Source of the DNA: Aliiroseovarius sp. F47248L
Lineage (GTDB): Bacteria > Pseudomonadota > Alphaproteobacteria > Rhodobacterales > Rhodobacteraceae
Length of the DNA: 64,000 nt
Reading direction: 5' to 3'
Assembly: GCF_023016085.1 (NCBI RefSeq)
Contig: NZ_JALKBF010000001.1
Location: forward strand, 2,718,501-2,782,500
Both the position numbers and the translations under genes were made by a program. The notes below the pieces were generated by a model. The model ran no database searches. It had not been told where the DNA came from and worked only from the letters and a program-made list of their open reading frames with translations. Positions 8,492 through 19,883 of the stretch are shown piece by piece. Numbering within the stretch: position 1 is the first letter of the stretch; each line of letters begins with the position of its first letter.

Positions 8492-9343
8492 ATGCCCGAA
8501 TTACCAGAGGTCGAGACGGTTCGTCGCGGCTTGTCCCCCGTGATGGAAGGCGCGCGGATCGTGCGGGCCGACATTCGGCGCGGTGGGTTGCGCTGGCCGT
8601 TTCCGGACCGGCTGGCGGAGCGGCTGACCGGTGCGCAGGTTCTGCGGCTAGGGCGGCGGTCGAAATACCTTCTGGCCGATTTGGATACGGGCGAGACACT
8701 GATCACCCATCTTGGCATGTCAGGGCGGATGCTGATCTCGGGCCATAGGCTGGGCAAGTTTCACCACGAACACCCGGCGCCTGAGAAACATGACCACGTG
8801 GTGCTGGACATGGACAATGGCGCGCGGGTGACGTTCAACGATCCACGACGCTTTGGTGCGATGGATCTCTGTGACACGTCAGGGCTTGAGGCCCACAAGC
8901 TGATCCGTGTTCTGGGGCCGGAACCATTGGGAAACACCTTCGACGAGCTATATCTGATCGACGCGCTCAAACACCGCAACTCCCCCATCAAAACTGCGCT
9001 GCTGGATCAGGGAATCATCGCAGGGCTTGGCAATATATATGTGTGCGAGGTGCTGTTTCGGGCTGGCATTCATCCGACACGCAAGGCTGCGCGGCTGTCC
9101 TCGCCTCGAATTTCCCGACTCGTTCCGATCATCCGCGACGTGTTGGGCGAGGCGATCGAAAGCGGGGGGTCGTCACTGAACGATTACCGGCAAGCCGACG
9201 GCGAACTGGGCTATTTCCAACACAATTTCCGGGTTTATGGTCGCGAAGGTCAGGCCTGCGTGACGCAAGGTTGCACTGGAAAAGTAAGACGAATCACGCA
9301 ATCGGGGCGGTCAACATTCTATTGTGCGCAATGCCAAAGATAA
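8492..9343 (+). CDS. mutM: Formamidopyrimidine-DNA glycosylase MutM (Fpg)
   Basis: This 283-residue base-excision repair enzyme removes 8-oxoguanine and formamidopyrimidines and cleaves the abasic site. The invariant N-terminus [14 protein letters not shown] supplies the catalytic Pro2 and Glu3. RRSKYLL carries the conserved Lys. The C-terminus ends in the zinc finger (CVTQGC and CAQC pairs). The sequence between shows the H2TH region [17 protein letters not shown]. No motif is missing. Confidence 0.97.
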   Translation: MPELPEVETVRRGLSPVMEGARIVRADIRRGGLRWPFPDRLAERLTGAQVLRLGRRSKYLLADLDTGETLITHLGMSGRMLISGHRLGKFHHEHPAPEKHDHVVLDMDNGARVTFNDPRRFGAMDLCDTSGLEAHKLIRVLGPEPLGNTFDELYLIDALKHRNSPIKTALLDQGIIAGLGNIYVCEVLFRAGIHPTRKAARLSSPRISRLVPIIRDVLGEAIESGGSSLNDYRQADGELGYFQHNFRVYGREGQACVTQGCTGKVRRITQSGRSTFYCAQCQR

Positions 9344-9410
9344 CTTGATCACTGGGACTGGCGGCCTTACGACTCCGCTTCGACCACCACGGAGAATGGC
9401 AAGGGGAACC

Positions 9411-10187
9411 ATGGCCTATAAAAATATTATCGTTGAGATCGAAGATCACATTTGCCTGATCAAGCTCAACCGACCCGACGCGCTGAACGCTCTTAACCTT
9501 GACCTGCTTGGCGAACTTGGTGACGCCTTGGCGGAAGCTCAGCAGAACGACAAGGCGCGCTGCATCGTCATCACCGGATCGGAAAAAGCCTTCGCTGCCG
9601 GGGCCGACATCAAAATGATGGCCGAGAAAAGCTTCGTCGATGTCTTCGCGGGCGACCTGTTCACGCCGGAAGAAGACGCGATCATGCGCATTCGCAAACC
9701 GATCATCGCAGCCGTGTCCGGCTATGCGCTGGGCGGCGGGTGCGAGCTTGCAATGATGTGTGACTTTATCATTGCCGCGGATACCGCAAAGTTCGGCCAG
9801 CCCGAGGTGAACCTGGGTGTTATGGCTGGAATGGGTGGCAGCCAGCGTTTGACCAAGCTTGTTGGTCGCGCCAAGTCGATGGACATGAACCTAACCGGTC
9901 GTTTCATGGATGCGGAAGAAGCGGAGCGTTCGGGGCTGGTCAGCCGCGTCGTGCCAGCCAAGAAGCTGATGGACGAAGCCATGTCCGCTGCCGCCAAGAT
10001 TGCAGAAAAATCGATGATCACAGTTATGGCCATCAAAGAGGCCGTAAACCGCGCCGAACAGCTGCCGCTGACCGAAGGCATCCTGTTTGAGCGTCGTTTG
10101 TTTCATTCGCTCTTTGCGACCGAGGATCAAAAAGAAGGCATGGCCGCCTTTACCGAGAAGCGTGAACCACAGTTCCGCGACAAGTAA
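9411..10187 (+). CDS. Enoyl-CoA hydratase
   Basis: This 258-residue crotonase-family protein starts at ATG 9411, preceded by AAGGGGA. The crotonase signature is clear: an oxyanion-hole strand [24 protein letters not shown], and the two catalytic Glu positions (CELA and GQPEVNLGV). It would hydrate trans-2-enoyl-CoA in fatty-acid or related beta-oxidation. Its closeness to short-chain enoyl-CoA hydratase (FadB1/PaaF-like) is evident, but chain-length preference cannot be read. The gene follows mutM by 67 bp. Upstream in-frame codons to 9324 overlap mutM and are unlikely to be translated. Confidence 0.92.
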   Translation: MAYKNIIVEIEDHICLIKLNRPDALNALNLDLLGELGDALAEAQQNDKARCIVITGSEKAFAAGADIKMMAEKSFVDVFAGDLFTPEEDAIMRIRKPIIAAVSGYALGGGCELAMMCDFIIAADTAKFGQPEVNLGVMAGMGGSQRLTKLVGRAKSMDMNLTGRFMDAEEAERSGLVSRVVPAKKLMDEAMSAAAKIAEKSMITVMAIKEAVNRAEQLPLTEGILFERRLFHSLFATEDQKEGMAAFTEKREPQFRDK

Positions 10188-10200
10188 CACTTTAAGGGTT

Positions 10201-10228
10201 CCCTTTACGGACGTTTTTCCGTAAAGGG
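10201..10228 (+). terminator. Hairpin downstream of enoyl-CoA hydratase
   Basis: A perfect 10-bp stem CCCTTTACGG/CCGTAAAGGG (extended by one A-T pair) follows the enoyl-CoA hydratase stop by 13 bases. No T-run follows it, so intrinsic termination is uncertain. AAGGG immediately upstream (10194-10198) could pair with CCCTT of the left arm and compete with the stem. Confidence 0.45.
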
Positions 10229-10343
10229 TGCCGTCATACATGCGCGTGAGGCCCGCTTTGGCCAGAATCACCGGTTCTGAACCCGGTCGGGTGCTGGCGC
10301 GCAACTACTGAACTGTAACAGACCCGAAGAAGGGATCAGACAT

Positions 10344-10607
10344 ATGGCAAACTCACGCCAATCAAAAAAACGCGCCCGCCAGAACGACGCCCGTTTTGCT
10401 GTAAACAAAGCCCGCCGTTCGCGTATTCGCACCTTCCTGCGCAAAGTTGAGGAAGCGATCGAAACTGGCGACAAAGAAGCAGCGTCCGCAGCCCTGAAAG
10501 CTGCACAGCCCGAATTGATGCGCGGCGTGACCAAGGGTGTTTATCACAAGAACACAGCCGCACGGAAAGTGTCGCGCCTGTCGGCTCGGATCAGATCCTT
10601 GGGCTAA
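10344..10607 (+). CDS. rpsT: 30S ribosomal protein S20
   Basis: This 87-residue basic protein has the bS20 signature [26 protein letters not shown] and the C-terminal [20 protein letters not shown]. It binds 16S rRNA early in small-subunit assembly. The leader (10229-10343) is about 115 nt and could hold an autoregulatory site, as S20 represses its own translation in E. coli; I see no definite structure. A strong terminator follows at 10647. Confidence 0.98.
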   Translation: MANSRQSKKRARQNDARFAVNKARRSRIRTFLRKVEEAIETGDKEAASAALKAAQPELMRGVTKGVYHKNTAARKVSRLSARIRSLG

Positions 10608-10646
10608 ACGCGATTCTGGTCGAAAGACTCGGTTTTTGAAAAACAG

Positions 10647-10685
10647 ACGGAGCGTGTCCTCAAAGGCACGCTCCGTTCTCATTTT
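10647..10685 (+). terminator. Intrinsic terminator after rpsT
   Basis: A perfect 10-bp stem ACGGAGCGTG/CACGCTCCGT (10647-10656 with 10667-10676) is followed by TCTCATTTT. It lies 39 bases after the rpsT stop and isolates rpsT from dnaA. Confidence 0.8.
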
Positions 10686-11202
10686 CGGCGGTAAAAATTG
10701 CATTAGTGCAAGCGGCTTGGGATTCGTTTTCGGAAAGGATGAGTCAAGCGCGACTTTCTATTGCACGCGCCGCAGACAGGTTGCTAGTTTGCCTTCAGCG
10801 ATTCACATCGCTGACTTGGGACTATGATACAATCAAGGGTAAGCCCTTGAAAAATTAGGTTAAAATTTGACCTGAAGATTGAATCGGAGCCTGTCCGGTG
10901 CAATCGACGTAAAGTTTTTGTTCCGACTTGGGGGTTGGAGTAACTACAAGCGTCAATCAGTGTTGGTCGGACCATTTTGGCCCGGCGCCTAATCCTATTG
11001 TTATGTCTCCATGCCCGAATGGGTGCCCCTGCAAAGGACTCCGGTCTAAAGCGGTGTGCATTCTGCGGACTTGTGCGCCTTGGTGAGGCAGGCGCGGTCG
11101 GTTGCTGTGAATTGTTAGGCGCTTGCGCGCTTTAAGAGTCGATATGTTGGGTAACAAAGGCTGCCAGTGAACAGTCTGTTTAAGAAACCGGGTCGAGGTG
11201 AC
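10686..11202 (+). other. Noncoding region upstream of dnaA
   Basis: About 510 bases without a credible gene. It should contain the dnaA promoter and leader, but I cannot place a convincing -35/-10 pair. I looked for DnaA boxes (TTATCCACA and one-mismatch forms) on both strands and found no cluster, and there is no AT-rich unwinding element. GAGTC/GATTC (GANTC) sites occur but are scattered. This does not look like oriC. Confidence 0.5.
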
Positions 11203-12573
11203 ATGACGAACGAAGAATGGGGACTTGTTCGAAACAAGCTGCAAAAAGCAGTCGGGCAGAACAATTACACCAATTGGATTGAACCACTGGAATTTGCCGA
11301 TCTGAAGAACGGCGTGGCCACGTTTCTGGTGCCAACCAATTTTATGGGCAATTGGGTGGATCGTAATTTCGGCGACAAGATCCTGCATCAGATGGTGGGT
11401 GAAGGGCTAAAAGTCTCGCGACTGGATTTCGAGGTTCCATCAAGAACAGCTATGGCAAAACCGGCTTCTGCGACGGGTGACGCTGACACTTCGCCAAGTC
11501 TGGCAAAGACAACCAAAACGGATCAGGACGACTTGCCCGGCGCGCCGCTTTATGACCGGTTCACCTTTGATAATTTCGTCGTAGGCAAGCCCAACGAACT
11601 GGCCCACGCTGCTGCCCGACGTGTCGCCGAAGGCGGCCCGGTTACGTTCAATCCGCTGTTTCTGTATGGCGGCGTTGGTTTGGGCAAGACCCACCTGATG
11701 CATGCCATCGCGCATGAGATGACGACCCGAAACCCGGACCTTCGTGTGGTCTATCTTTCTGCTGAACAGTTCATGTATCGCTTCGTGCAGGCTCTGCGTG
11801 AAAAGCAGATGATGGATTTCAAACAACTGTTCCGTTCGGTTGATGTCCTGATGGTGGATGATGTGCAATTCATCGCTGGCAAGGACAGCACGCAGGAAGA
11901 ATTTTTTCACACTTTCAATGCGTTGGTTGACCAGAACAAGCAGATCATCATTTCCGGCGACCGCGCACCGGGTGAGATCAAGGACCTGGAAGACCGCATC
12001 AAAAGCCGTCTGCAATGCGGGCTTGTGGTGGACCTGCATCCGACAGACTATGAGTTGCGCCTTGGTGTTCTTCAAAACAAACTCAAAGCGTATCGCGAGC
12101 AGTATAACGGGCTGGTGATCGCAGATGGCGTGCTGGAATTCATCGCGCACCGCATCTCGACCAATGTGAGGGTGCTGGAAGGCGCGTTGATGCGTCTGTT
12201 CGCATTTGCCTCGCTTGTCGGACGTGAAGTGACGATGGAGCTGGCGCAAGATTGTCTAGGAGACATCCTTCGCGCATCGGATCGCAAGGTGACGGTCGAA
12301 GAAATCCAACGCAAAGTCAGCGAGCATTACAACATCCGATTGTCCGATTTGATCGGCCCTAAACGCGTGCGCACCATCGCCCGTCCGCGACAAGTGGCGA
12401 TGTATCTGGCCAAGCACATGACCTCGCGGTCTTTGCCTGAAATCGGGCGCCGTTTTGGCGGTCGCGATCACACCACCGTCATGCACGGGGTGAAACGGAT
12501 TGACGAGTTAAAGGGTGCCGACGATCAGATCGCCGAAGATCTTGAACTTCTGCGCCGCGCGCTTGAGGCCTGA
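11203..12573 (+). CDS. dnaA: Chromosomal replication initiator protein DnaA
   Basis: This is DnaA, 456 residues from ATG 11203 (MTNEEWGLVRNKLQKAVG), which has a GAGGTGAC ribosome-binding site. A GTG at 11167 would add 12 residues without support. Domain I (about 1-80) is followed by a short linker, then the AAA+ domain with Walker A GGVGLGKTH, Walker B VLMVDDVQF and the sensor region ISGDRAPGEI. The C-terminal domain IV has the DnaA-box-binding GGRDHTTVMHGVKR. It opens oriC and loads the replicative helicase. dnaN follows 136 bp downstream. Confidence 0.98.
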   Translation: MTNEEWGLVRNKLQKAVGQNNYTNWIEPLEFADLKNGVATFLVPTNFMGNWVDRNFGDKILHQMVGEGLKVSRLDFEVPSRTAMAKPASATGDADTSPSLAKTTKTDQDDLPGAPLYDRFTFDNFVVGKPNELAHAAARRVAEGGPVTFNPLFLYGGVGLGKTHLMHAIAHEMTTRNPDLRVVYLSAEQFMYRFVQALREKQMMDFKQLFRSVDVLMVDDVQFIAGKDSTQEEFFHTFNALVDQNKQIIISGDRAPGEIKDLEDRIKSRLQCGLVVDLHPTDYELRLGVLQNKLKAYREQYNGLVIADGVLEFIAHRISTNVRVLEGALMRLFAFASLVGREVTMELAQDCLGDILRASDRKVTVEEIQRKVSEHYNIRLSDLIGPKRVRTIARPRQVAMYLAKHMTSRSLPEIGRRFGGRDHTTVMHGVKRIDELKGADDQIAEDLELLRRALEA

Positions 12574-12651
12574 TTTGGCGCAACAACGGCGGGTTTTGGG
12601 GCCTATCCCCTTGACCCGCCCGCGAAAGAATCAGACATTCCCAATAACAAA

Positions 12652-12679
12652 TTGAGCCGGGCGGCGAACGTGATATGTT
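12652..12679 (+). promoter_or_regulatory. Candidate sigma-70 promoter for dnaN
   Basis: TTGAGC (12652-12657), a 16-base spacer and TATGTT (12674-12679) lie about 30 bases upstream of the dnaN start, in the dnaA-dnaN gap. A nearby TTGACC at 12611 lacks a good -10. Confidence 0.4.
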
Positions 12680-12709
12680 CTCCGCCCCGGTATCTGTCAG
12701 GAGTGGGAC

Positions 12710-13828
12710 ATGAAGATCAGTATCGAACGCGGCGCACTGCTTAAGGCCGTGTCACAGGCGCAATCTGTTGTAGAACGCCGGAACACCATCCCAATCCTTG
12801 CCAATGTGCTAATCGAAGCCGAAGGCAACAGCGTTTCATTCCGCGCCACAGACCTGGATATCGAGGTGGTCGACAAGACCGATGCCATGGTCGAACGCGC
12901 CGGAGCTACCACCGTTTCCGCTGTGACCCTGCACGAAATTGTGCGCAAACTGCCAGATGGCGCCTTAGTGCAACTGACTGATGATGGCGCAACGGGCCGG
13001 TTGACAGTCGAAGCAGGGCGCTCAAATTTCTCGCTCGCCACCCTGCCGAAAGAAGATTTCCCGGTGATGGCGACATCGGAATACTCGGCCAATTTCTCAG
13101 CCCCCGCGCCGGTTCTGCGCCGCTTGTTCGACAAGTCGAAATTCGCAATCTCGACAGAAGAGACGCGGTACTATCTGAACGGCGTTTATATGCATGTCGC
13201 AGACGCTGAAGGCGGCAAAGTGCTGCGCTGCGTGGCCACCGATGGTCACCGTCTGGCACGGATTGACGCCGACCTTCCTGCAGGGGCTGCGGACATGCCC
13301 GGCGTGATCGTACCCCGTAAGACCGTCGGCGAAATGCGCAAACTGTTGGACGATGACGATGCGACCATCGCCGTATCGGTATCTGAGACCAAGATCCGCT
13401 TTGCGACACCCGCTATTACGTTGACGTCGAAAGTGATCGACGGGACGTTCCCCGACTACACCCGCGTTATTCCCACCGGCAACACTCGCAAATTGGAAGT
13501 CGACGCGACCGAATTTGCGCAGGCCGTTGACCGCGTTGCCACCGTGTCCAGTGAACGGTCGCGGGCAGTGAAGCTGCAACTGGATGAGGATCGCCTGATC
13601 CTGTCGGTGAACGCCCCTGACGCCGGCGCTGCCGAAGAAGAACTTGCCGTTGCCTACAGCGACGAGCGGTTGGAAATTGGCTTCAACGCCAAATACCTGC
13701 TTGAGATCGCCAGCCAGGTCGATCGTGAAAACGCCGTATTCATGTTCAACTCCTCCGGCGACCCGACCTTGATGCGGGAAGGCAATGACACAAGCGCTGT
13801 CTATGTCGTCATGCCGATGCGTGTGTGA
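12710..13828 (+). CDS. dnaN: DNA polymerase III beta subunit (sliding clamp)
   Basis: The protein has 372 residues, the normal length for the beta clamp. It begins MKISIERGALLKAVSQAQSV and contains the conserved VVERRNTIPILANV, ATDGHRLAR and the C-terminal VVMPMRV, the hydrophobic-cleft edge that binds clamp-interaction motifs. Three clamp domains are intact. It tethers Pol III and repair proteins to DNA. A GGAG ribosome-binding site precedes ATG 12710. recF follows 70 bp downstream in the classical dnaA-dnaN-recF-gyrB order. Confidence 0.98.
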   Translation: MKISIERGALLKAVSQAQSVVERRNTIPILANVLIEAEGNSVSFRATDLDIEVVDKTDAMVERAGATTVSAVTLHEIVRKLPDGALVQLTDDGATGRLTVEAGRSNFSLATLPKEDFPVMATSEYSANFSAPAPVLRRLFDKSKFAISTEETRYYLNGVYMHVADAEGGKVLRCVATDGHRLARIDADLPAGAADMPGVIVPRKTVGEMRKLLDDDDATIAVSVSETKIRFATPAITLTSKVIDGTFPDYTRVIPTGNTRKLEVDATEFAQAVDRVATVSSERSRAVKLQLDEDRLILSVNAPDAGAAEEELAVAYSDERLEIGFNAKYLLEIASQVDRENAVFMFNSSGDPTLMREGNDTSAVYVVMPMRV

Positions 13829-13898
13829 CCCTGATTAAGCCACCAACTGACGCCTCCGAAAGGGATGATTTTGTTGAGCTAACAAGCCGAGGCGCGTG

Positions 13899-15005
13899 AT
13901 GCTGGCCTTGCGAGAGTTGACCCTGAGCCATTTTCGAAGTCACCGCGTTGCGCGACTGACGCTGGACGGCCGACCTGTGGCAATCCACGGTCGCAATGGG
14001 GCGGGTAAGACCAATATCCTTGAAGCAATCTCCATGTTGTCACCGGGGCGCGGTCTACGTCGTGCGACAGTGGATGAGATGATCCGACGACCCGAGGGTG
14101 TCGGCTGGAAGATCACCGCGACCCTACAAAGCCTGCATCAATTGCACGAGGTCGAGACCTGGATCGAACACGGCGGCACGCGGCAGGTGCGCATTGATAA
14201 CAAATCCGCCCCACAAGTCGCCCTTGGCCGGATCGCCCGTATGGTTTGGCTGGTTCCGGTGATGGATCGCCTGTGGGTCGAAGGAGCCGATGGACGCAGG
14301 CGGTTTCTGGACCGGATGACCATGAGCTTTGAACCGCATCACGCAGACGCCGTTCTGACCTATGAAAAAGCCATGCGCGAACGCAATCGCTTGTTGAAGG
14401 ACGGTCAGCGTGACAGTCACTGGTACGACGCGCTGGAAGCGCAGATGGCGCGCGCCGCCGCCGAGATTGGCAAGAACCGAGTGGCCGCCCTGACGCAGTT
14501 GATCGCGGCGCAGGCAGAAGCCGAAACCTCTTTTCCGGCGGCTGAATTGTCACTAATCCAGCCAGATGAGGCCAAACTTCCGGATACCGAGGACGAGTTG
14601 GCATTGGCCTTTGCCGACAGCCGACCGCGCGATTTGATGGCCGGGCGCACCCTAGTCGGCCCACACCGCACTGATCTGGTCGCCATCTATTCCGCAAAGG
14701 GGATTGCCGCGCGGGATTGCTCGACCGGCGAACAGAAGGCGCTTTTGGTCTCGTTGATATTGGCCAACAGTCGCGCCTTGGCACGGGATTTTGGCGCACC
14801 GCCAATTTTGCTGCTGGACGAAGTGGCGGCACATCTTGATGCTGGCCGCCGTGCCGCGCTGTATGACGAGGTTTGCGCATTGGATGCGCAAGCCTTCATG
14901 ACGGGCACTGGCCCCGAGCTGTTTACAGAACTGGGCGACCGCGCCTGCCACATCGAAGTCAGCGAAGCCGATGGAAGCTCGCACATTGAAGAGGTGACAC
15001 CATGA
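13899..15005 (+). CDS. recF: DNA replication/repair protein RecF
   Basis: This 368-residue SMC-like ATPase starts MLALRELTLSHFRSHR. Walker A is GRNGAGKTNILEAISML, the signature motif is CSTGEQKALLVSLILA and Walker B is ILLLDEVAAHLDAGRR. With RecO/RecR it loads RecA at single-strand gaps. A GTG directly before the ATG (13896) gives an alternative one-residue extension. The stop overlaps the next start by ATGA. Confidence 0.96.
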   Translation: MLALRELTLSHFRSHRVARLTLDGRPVAIHGRNGAGKTNILEAISMLSPGRGLRRATVDEMIRRPEGVGWKITATLQSLHQLHEVETWIEHGGTRQVRIDNKSAPQVALGRIARMVWLVPVMDRLWVEGADGRRRFLDRMTMSFEPHHADAVLTYEKAMRERNRLLKDGQRDSHWYDALEAQMARAAAEIGKNRVAALTQLIAAQAEAETSFPAAELSLIQPDEAKLPDTEDELALAFADSRPRDLMAGRTLVGPHRTDLVAIYSAKGIAARDCSTGEQKALLVSLILANSRALARDFGAPPILLLDEVAAHLDAGRRAALYDEVCALDAQAFMTGTGPELFTELGDRACHIEVSEADGSSHIEEVTP

Positions 15006-15418
15006 AGACCAATCGCGTGACGCTGATCACCCTTGGCGTCAAAGACATCGCCCGTGCCTGCGCGTTTTACGAAGCCATCGGGTGGGTACCATCCGAGGTG
15101 CAGGACAAGGTCGCATTCTTCGACATGAACGGCATGAAGTTTGGGTTCTATCTGTTGGACGGTTTGGCTGAAGACACGGGGAAGCCAGTTGAAACGCTCA
15201 AGACCGGTGCCATGACGCTGGGTCAGAACTTCCCGACAGAAACCGAAGTCAACGCAGCCTACGAAAAAGCGCTTTCAGCGGGCGCCACCGAGGTCACGCG
15301 CCCTGAAAAAATCTTTTGGGGTGGCTATTCAGGCTATTTCGCGGACCCTGACGGTCACCTTTGGGAATACGCTATGAACCCATATTGGGAGCTGGATGAG
15401 GACGGCCACCTAAAATGA
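15002..15418 (+). CDS. VOC-family (glyoxalase/bleomycin-resistance fold) protein
   Basis: This 138-residue VOC protein has two beta-alpha-beta-beta-beta modules: VTLITLGVKDIARACAFYEA near the start and GGYSGYFADPDGHLWEYAMN near the end. The latter holds the typical DPDGHxWE metal-ligand Glu. The specific reaction is unknown; members include dioxygenases, lyases and resistance proteins. It is translationally coupled at both ends, with 4-bp overlaps to recF and to the LysE-family gene, so it shares the recF transcript. Confidence 0.85.
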   Translation: MKTNRVTLITLGVKDIARACAFYEAIGWVPSEVQDKVAFFDMNGMKFGFYLLDGLAEDTGKPVETLKTGAMTLGQNFPTETEVNAAYEKALSAGATEVTRPEKIFWGGYSGYFADPDGHLWEYAMNPYWELDEDGHLK

Positions 15419-16035
15419 CCATTACACTGACCGAGCTCGGTTTCTACATCGTCGGGCTTTATATCCTGTTCCTGACCCCCGGTCCGGTCTGGGTGGCACT
15501 GGTGGCGCGTGTCATGGCAGGTGGCTTCGCACAGGCCTGGCCGCTGGCAATGGGTGTCGCCATTGGAGATATCTTTTGGTCGGTGCTTGCAGCTCTTGGA
15601 ATGGGCTGGGTTGCATCAAGCTTTGGTGGGGCGATGCTGGTTCTGAAAGTCATAGCAGCCCTGTTCTTCGTCTGGCTGGGTTTCACGATTATCCGCTCGG
15701 CCGACCACAAGATCACCAAAGACCGAAAACTCACCCGCCCCGGCATTTGGGCGGGCTTCGTTGCGGGGCTGATCGTGATCCTTGCCAACCCCAAGGCCAT
15801 CCTGTTCTACATGGGCGTCCTGCCGGGATTCTTTGACTTGTCCCGCCTGACCACGCCGGACATTGTGGCCATCGGCACAGCGTCTTTCATCGTGCCGCTG
15901 ACTGGCAATCTTGGCATGGCGTTTTTCATCGACCGCGCCCGGCAATTGCTGTCATCCCCAACCAGCTTGCGCCGCATGAATATGGCGGCAGGCAGTATGC
16001 TGATTCTGGTCGGAATCGTCATTCCATTTACGTAA
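15415..16035 (+). CDS. LysE/RhtB-family amino-acid exporter
   Basis: This 206-residue inner-membrane protein has five to six hydrophobic segments. The N-terminal family signature is FLTPGPVWVALVARVMAGG, and a central block reads WLGFTIIRSAD followed by GFVAGLIVILANPKAILFYM (the NPK motif typical of LysE/RhtB). It probably exports an amino acid or derivative. The substrate cannot be predicted. It overlaps the VOC gene by ATGA. Confidence 0.88.
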   Translation: MTITLTELGFYIVGLYILFLTPGPVWVALVARVMAGGFAQAWPLAMGVAIGDIFWSVLAALGMGWVASSFGGAMLVLKVIAALFFVWLGFTIIRSADHKITKDRKLTRPGIWAGFVAGLIVILANPKAILFYMGVLPGFFDLSRLTTPDIVAIGTASFIVPLTGNLGMAFFIDRARQLLSSPTSLRRMNMAAGSMLILVGIVIPFT

Positions 16036-16078
16036 GCGGAAATGCGGCCTGTTTGACACTAAATCTTGTGTCGGCTAG

Positions 16079-18553
<2,475 letters not shown>

Positions 18554-18589
18554 CTTCCTGATGGCACATGGGCCGAGGTCCCCTATCCG

Positions 18590-19630
18590 ATGTCGCACAT
18601 CCATATCGACTTGATTTCGGACACGGCCACACGCCCGTCTGCGGGCATGTGGCAGGCGATGATGAACGCCCCAACGGGTGATGAACAGCGTGGCGAAGAC
18701 CCGACCACGCTGGCGCTGTGCGAAAAGGTTGCACATTTGCTGGGGTTCGAGGATGCGGTTTTTCTCCCCTCGGGCACCATGTGCAATCAGATCGCCTTTC
18801 TGGTGCATTGCCGCCCCGGCGACGAGGTCATCGCCGCCCGCAATGCCCATATCGTGCGGTCCGAAGGGGCGGGGGCAGCTGCACTGGCTGGGGCACAGAT
18901 TCATCCAGTCGATACCCCGAATGGCATCTTCTCGACAAAGGAAGTCGCCCCGTTAATGCGTCCGCAACGCGACCGCGCACCCGTCATCCGTATGATCTGC
19001 GTCGAACAGACGACGAATTTCGGTGGCGGCGCGATCTGGCCCATTGGTACGCTGCAAGACCTCTCCGCGCTGGCGCGCACCGAAGGTCTGGTGATGCACA
19101 TGGACGGCGCGCGGCTGTTGAACGCTGTTATCGCCAGCGGCCACCCCGCCAGCACCCATTGCAACGGCTTCGACAGTGCGTGGATCGACCTGTCAAAAGG
19201 CTTAGGCTGTCCCGTGGGTGCGGTGCTTGCGGGCAGTTCCGATTTCATCAGGCAGGCATGGATCTGGAAACATCGTTTGGGTGGTGCAATGCGTCAATCA
19301 GGTGTGCTGGCAGCAGCAGGTCTTTATGCGCTGAACCACAATATTGGGCGCTTGGAGGACGACCACGCCAATGCGCGGCTCTTTGCAGATTTAGTGACTA
19401 ACACACCGGGAATTCGGGTCTTTCCAGAGATCATCGAAAGCAACATTCTATTCCTCGACATCGCTGAAACGGGAAAATCAACCAATCAAATCAATGCGGC
19501 CCTCTTGAAAAACGGCATCAGGCTGAACGCCGAATCCGCAACCCGGTTCAGGGTGGTGACGCATATTGATATCTCGCGCGAACAGATCCAAACCGCTGCG
19601 AACGCTATCAAAACGGCCTGCATCAGCTAG
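18590..19630 (+). CDS. ltaE: Low-specificity L-threonine aldolase
   Basis: This 346-residue fold-type I PLP enzyme (beta-eliminating lyase/threonine aldolase family) has the N-terminal HIDLISDTATRPSAGMW, the substrate/PLP region FLPSGTMCNQIAF, HMDGARLLNAV and the Schiff-base segment WIDLSKGLGCPVGAVL with the PLP lysine. It cleaves L-threonine (and L-allo-threonine) to glycine and acetaldehyde. Close homologues also act on beta-hydroxy amino acids, so the exact substrate is open. It follows gyrB by 36 bp. Confidence 0.9.
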   Translation: MSHIHIDLISDTATRPSAGMWQAMMNAPTGDEQRGEDPTTLALCEKVAHLLGFEDAVFLPSGTMCNQIAFLVHCRPGDEVIAARNAHIVRSEGAGAAALAGAQIHPVDTPNGIFSTKEVAPLMRPQRDRAPVIRMICVEQTTNFGGGAIWPIGTLQDLSALARTEGLVMHMDGARLLNAVIASGHPASTHCNGFDSAWIDLSKGLGCPVGAVLAGSSDFIRQAWIWKHRLGGAMRQSGVLAAAGLYALNHNIGRLEDDHANARLFADLVTNTPGIRVFPEIIESNILFLDIAETGKSTNQINAALLKNGIRLNAESATRFRVVTHIDISREQIQTAANAIKTACIS

Positions 19631-19665
19631 ACACTTATTGGCCGCCTAAGATTGGGGTTGAAAAG

Positions 19666-19741
19666 TGGTGCCGCTGAAGGGACTCGAACCCCCGACCCCA
19701 TCATTACGAATGACGTGCTCTACCAGCTGAGCTACAGCGGC
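19666..19741 (-). tRNA. tRNA-Thr (anticodon CGT)
   Basis: On the minus strand the 76-nt sequence folds as a full cloverleaf: acceptor GCCGCTG/CAGCGGC, D-arm GCTC..GAGC, anticodon stem CGTCA/TGATG around loop TTCGTAA (anticodon CGT, codon ACG), T-loop TTCGAGT, and an encoded CCA end. It lies 142 bp downstream of hemY on the same strand. Confidence 0.96.
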
Positions 19742-19883
19742 CCACAGATAACTGCCGGGCCGATACGACGCAGCAGCGATCGGGGTTTTAGACGCGAGCT
19801 GGGCGCTGTGCAAGCGAATTTCATGCAATCGCAACGGGTCGCTGCACAATCATTTGGTCGCATCAAACATCGGACCATCCCCA

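Noticed and set aside
10686..11202. oriC directly upstream of dnaA
   Set aside because: No DnaA-box cluster or AT-rich unwinding element was found on either strand.
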